Assembly (NCBI GenBank): GCA_030539135.1
Contig: JAUNSQ010000106.1
Span: forward strand, 1-5,691
From: Synergistaceae bacterium
Lineage (GTDB): Bacteria > Synergistota > Synergistia > Synergistales > Synergistaceae
Direction of reading: 5' to 3'
DNA length: 5,691 nucleotides
Under the pieces are notes generated by a model, which ran no database searches, was not told the origin of the DNA, and worked only from the letters and a program-made list of their open reading frames with translations. Shown here piece by piece: positions 5,680 through 5,691 of the stretch (position 1 is its first letter; the number at the start of each line of letters is the position of its first letter). A program made the position numbers and the translations under genes.

Positions 5680-5691
5680 GGCCGCTCGCGA

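Overview
The window is dominated by one minus-strand locus of about 5.1 kb. It encodes a very large cytoplasmic cyclic-di-GMP signalling protein. Coding GC is moderately high, and the domain style (response-regulator receiver, GGDEF, EAL, then a long PAS/GAF chain and a second GGDEF) is typical of anaerobic, gut- or digester-type bacteria. Synergistota (Cloacibacillus-like) or a moderately GC-rich Clostridia member is my best guess. That rests on style only and is weakly supported.

Layout in transcription order, right to left. Positions 5691-5298 are non-coding: a hairpin near 5662-5679, a palindromic element near 5538-5590, three tandem copies of an 18-base repeat (5444-5515) ending in a perfect hairpin, and then an AT-rich stretch (about 5304-5400) that probably holds the promoter. 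The first reading frame starts best at 5288, behind an AGAAGG ribosome binding site. It encodes a receiver domain without its phospho-acceptor aspartate, a degenerate GGDEF domain (SSDNF), and the first half of an EAL phosphodiesterase domain. A TAG codon at 3984-3986 then interrupts it. Reading resumes in exactly the same frame, with no insertion or deletion. The following 1248 codons encode the second half of the EAL domain, a PAS-like domain, a GAF domain, five more PAS or PAS-like domains and an intact C-terminal GGDEF with an RxxD inhibitory site. The frame ends at a TAG at 225-227. Positions 224-1 are non-coding and contain copies of the same repeat families seen upstream.

If the amber codon were read through or corrected, the product would be 1687 residues. 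It would combine an apparently complete c-di-GMP phosphodiesterase site with an apparently complete diguanylate cyclase site, so both making and breaking of c-di-GMP would sit in one polypeptide under multi-PAS/GAF sensory control. As written, the stop removes several EAL catalytic residues from the N-terminal product. The C-terminal cyclase could be made only by reinitiation or from an internal start; a plausible one lies at 3620, just after the EAL domain. The most interesting questions are whether the amber codon is real (recent nonsense mutation, sequencing error, or suppression/readthrough) and what the related repeat and hairpin elements on both flanks are. I see no RNA gene, CRISPR array, transposase or other protein-coding gene.
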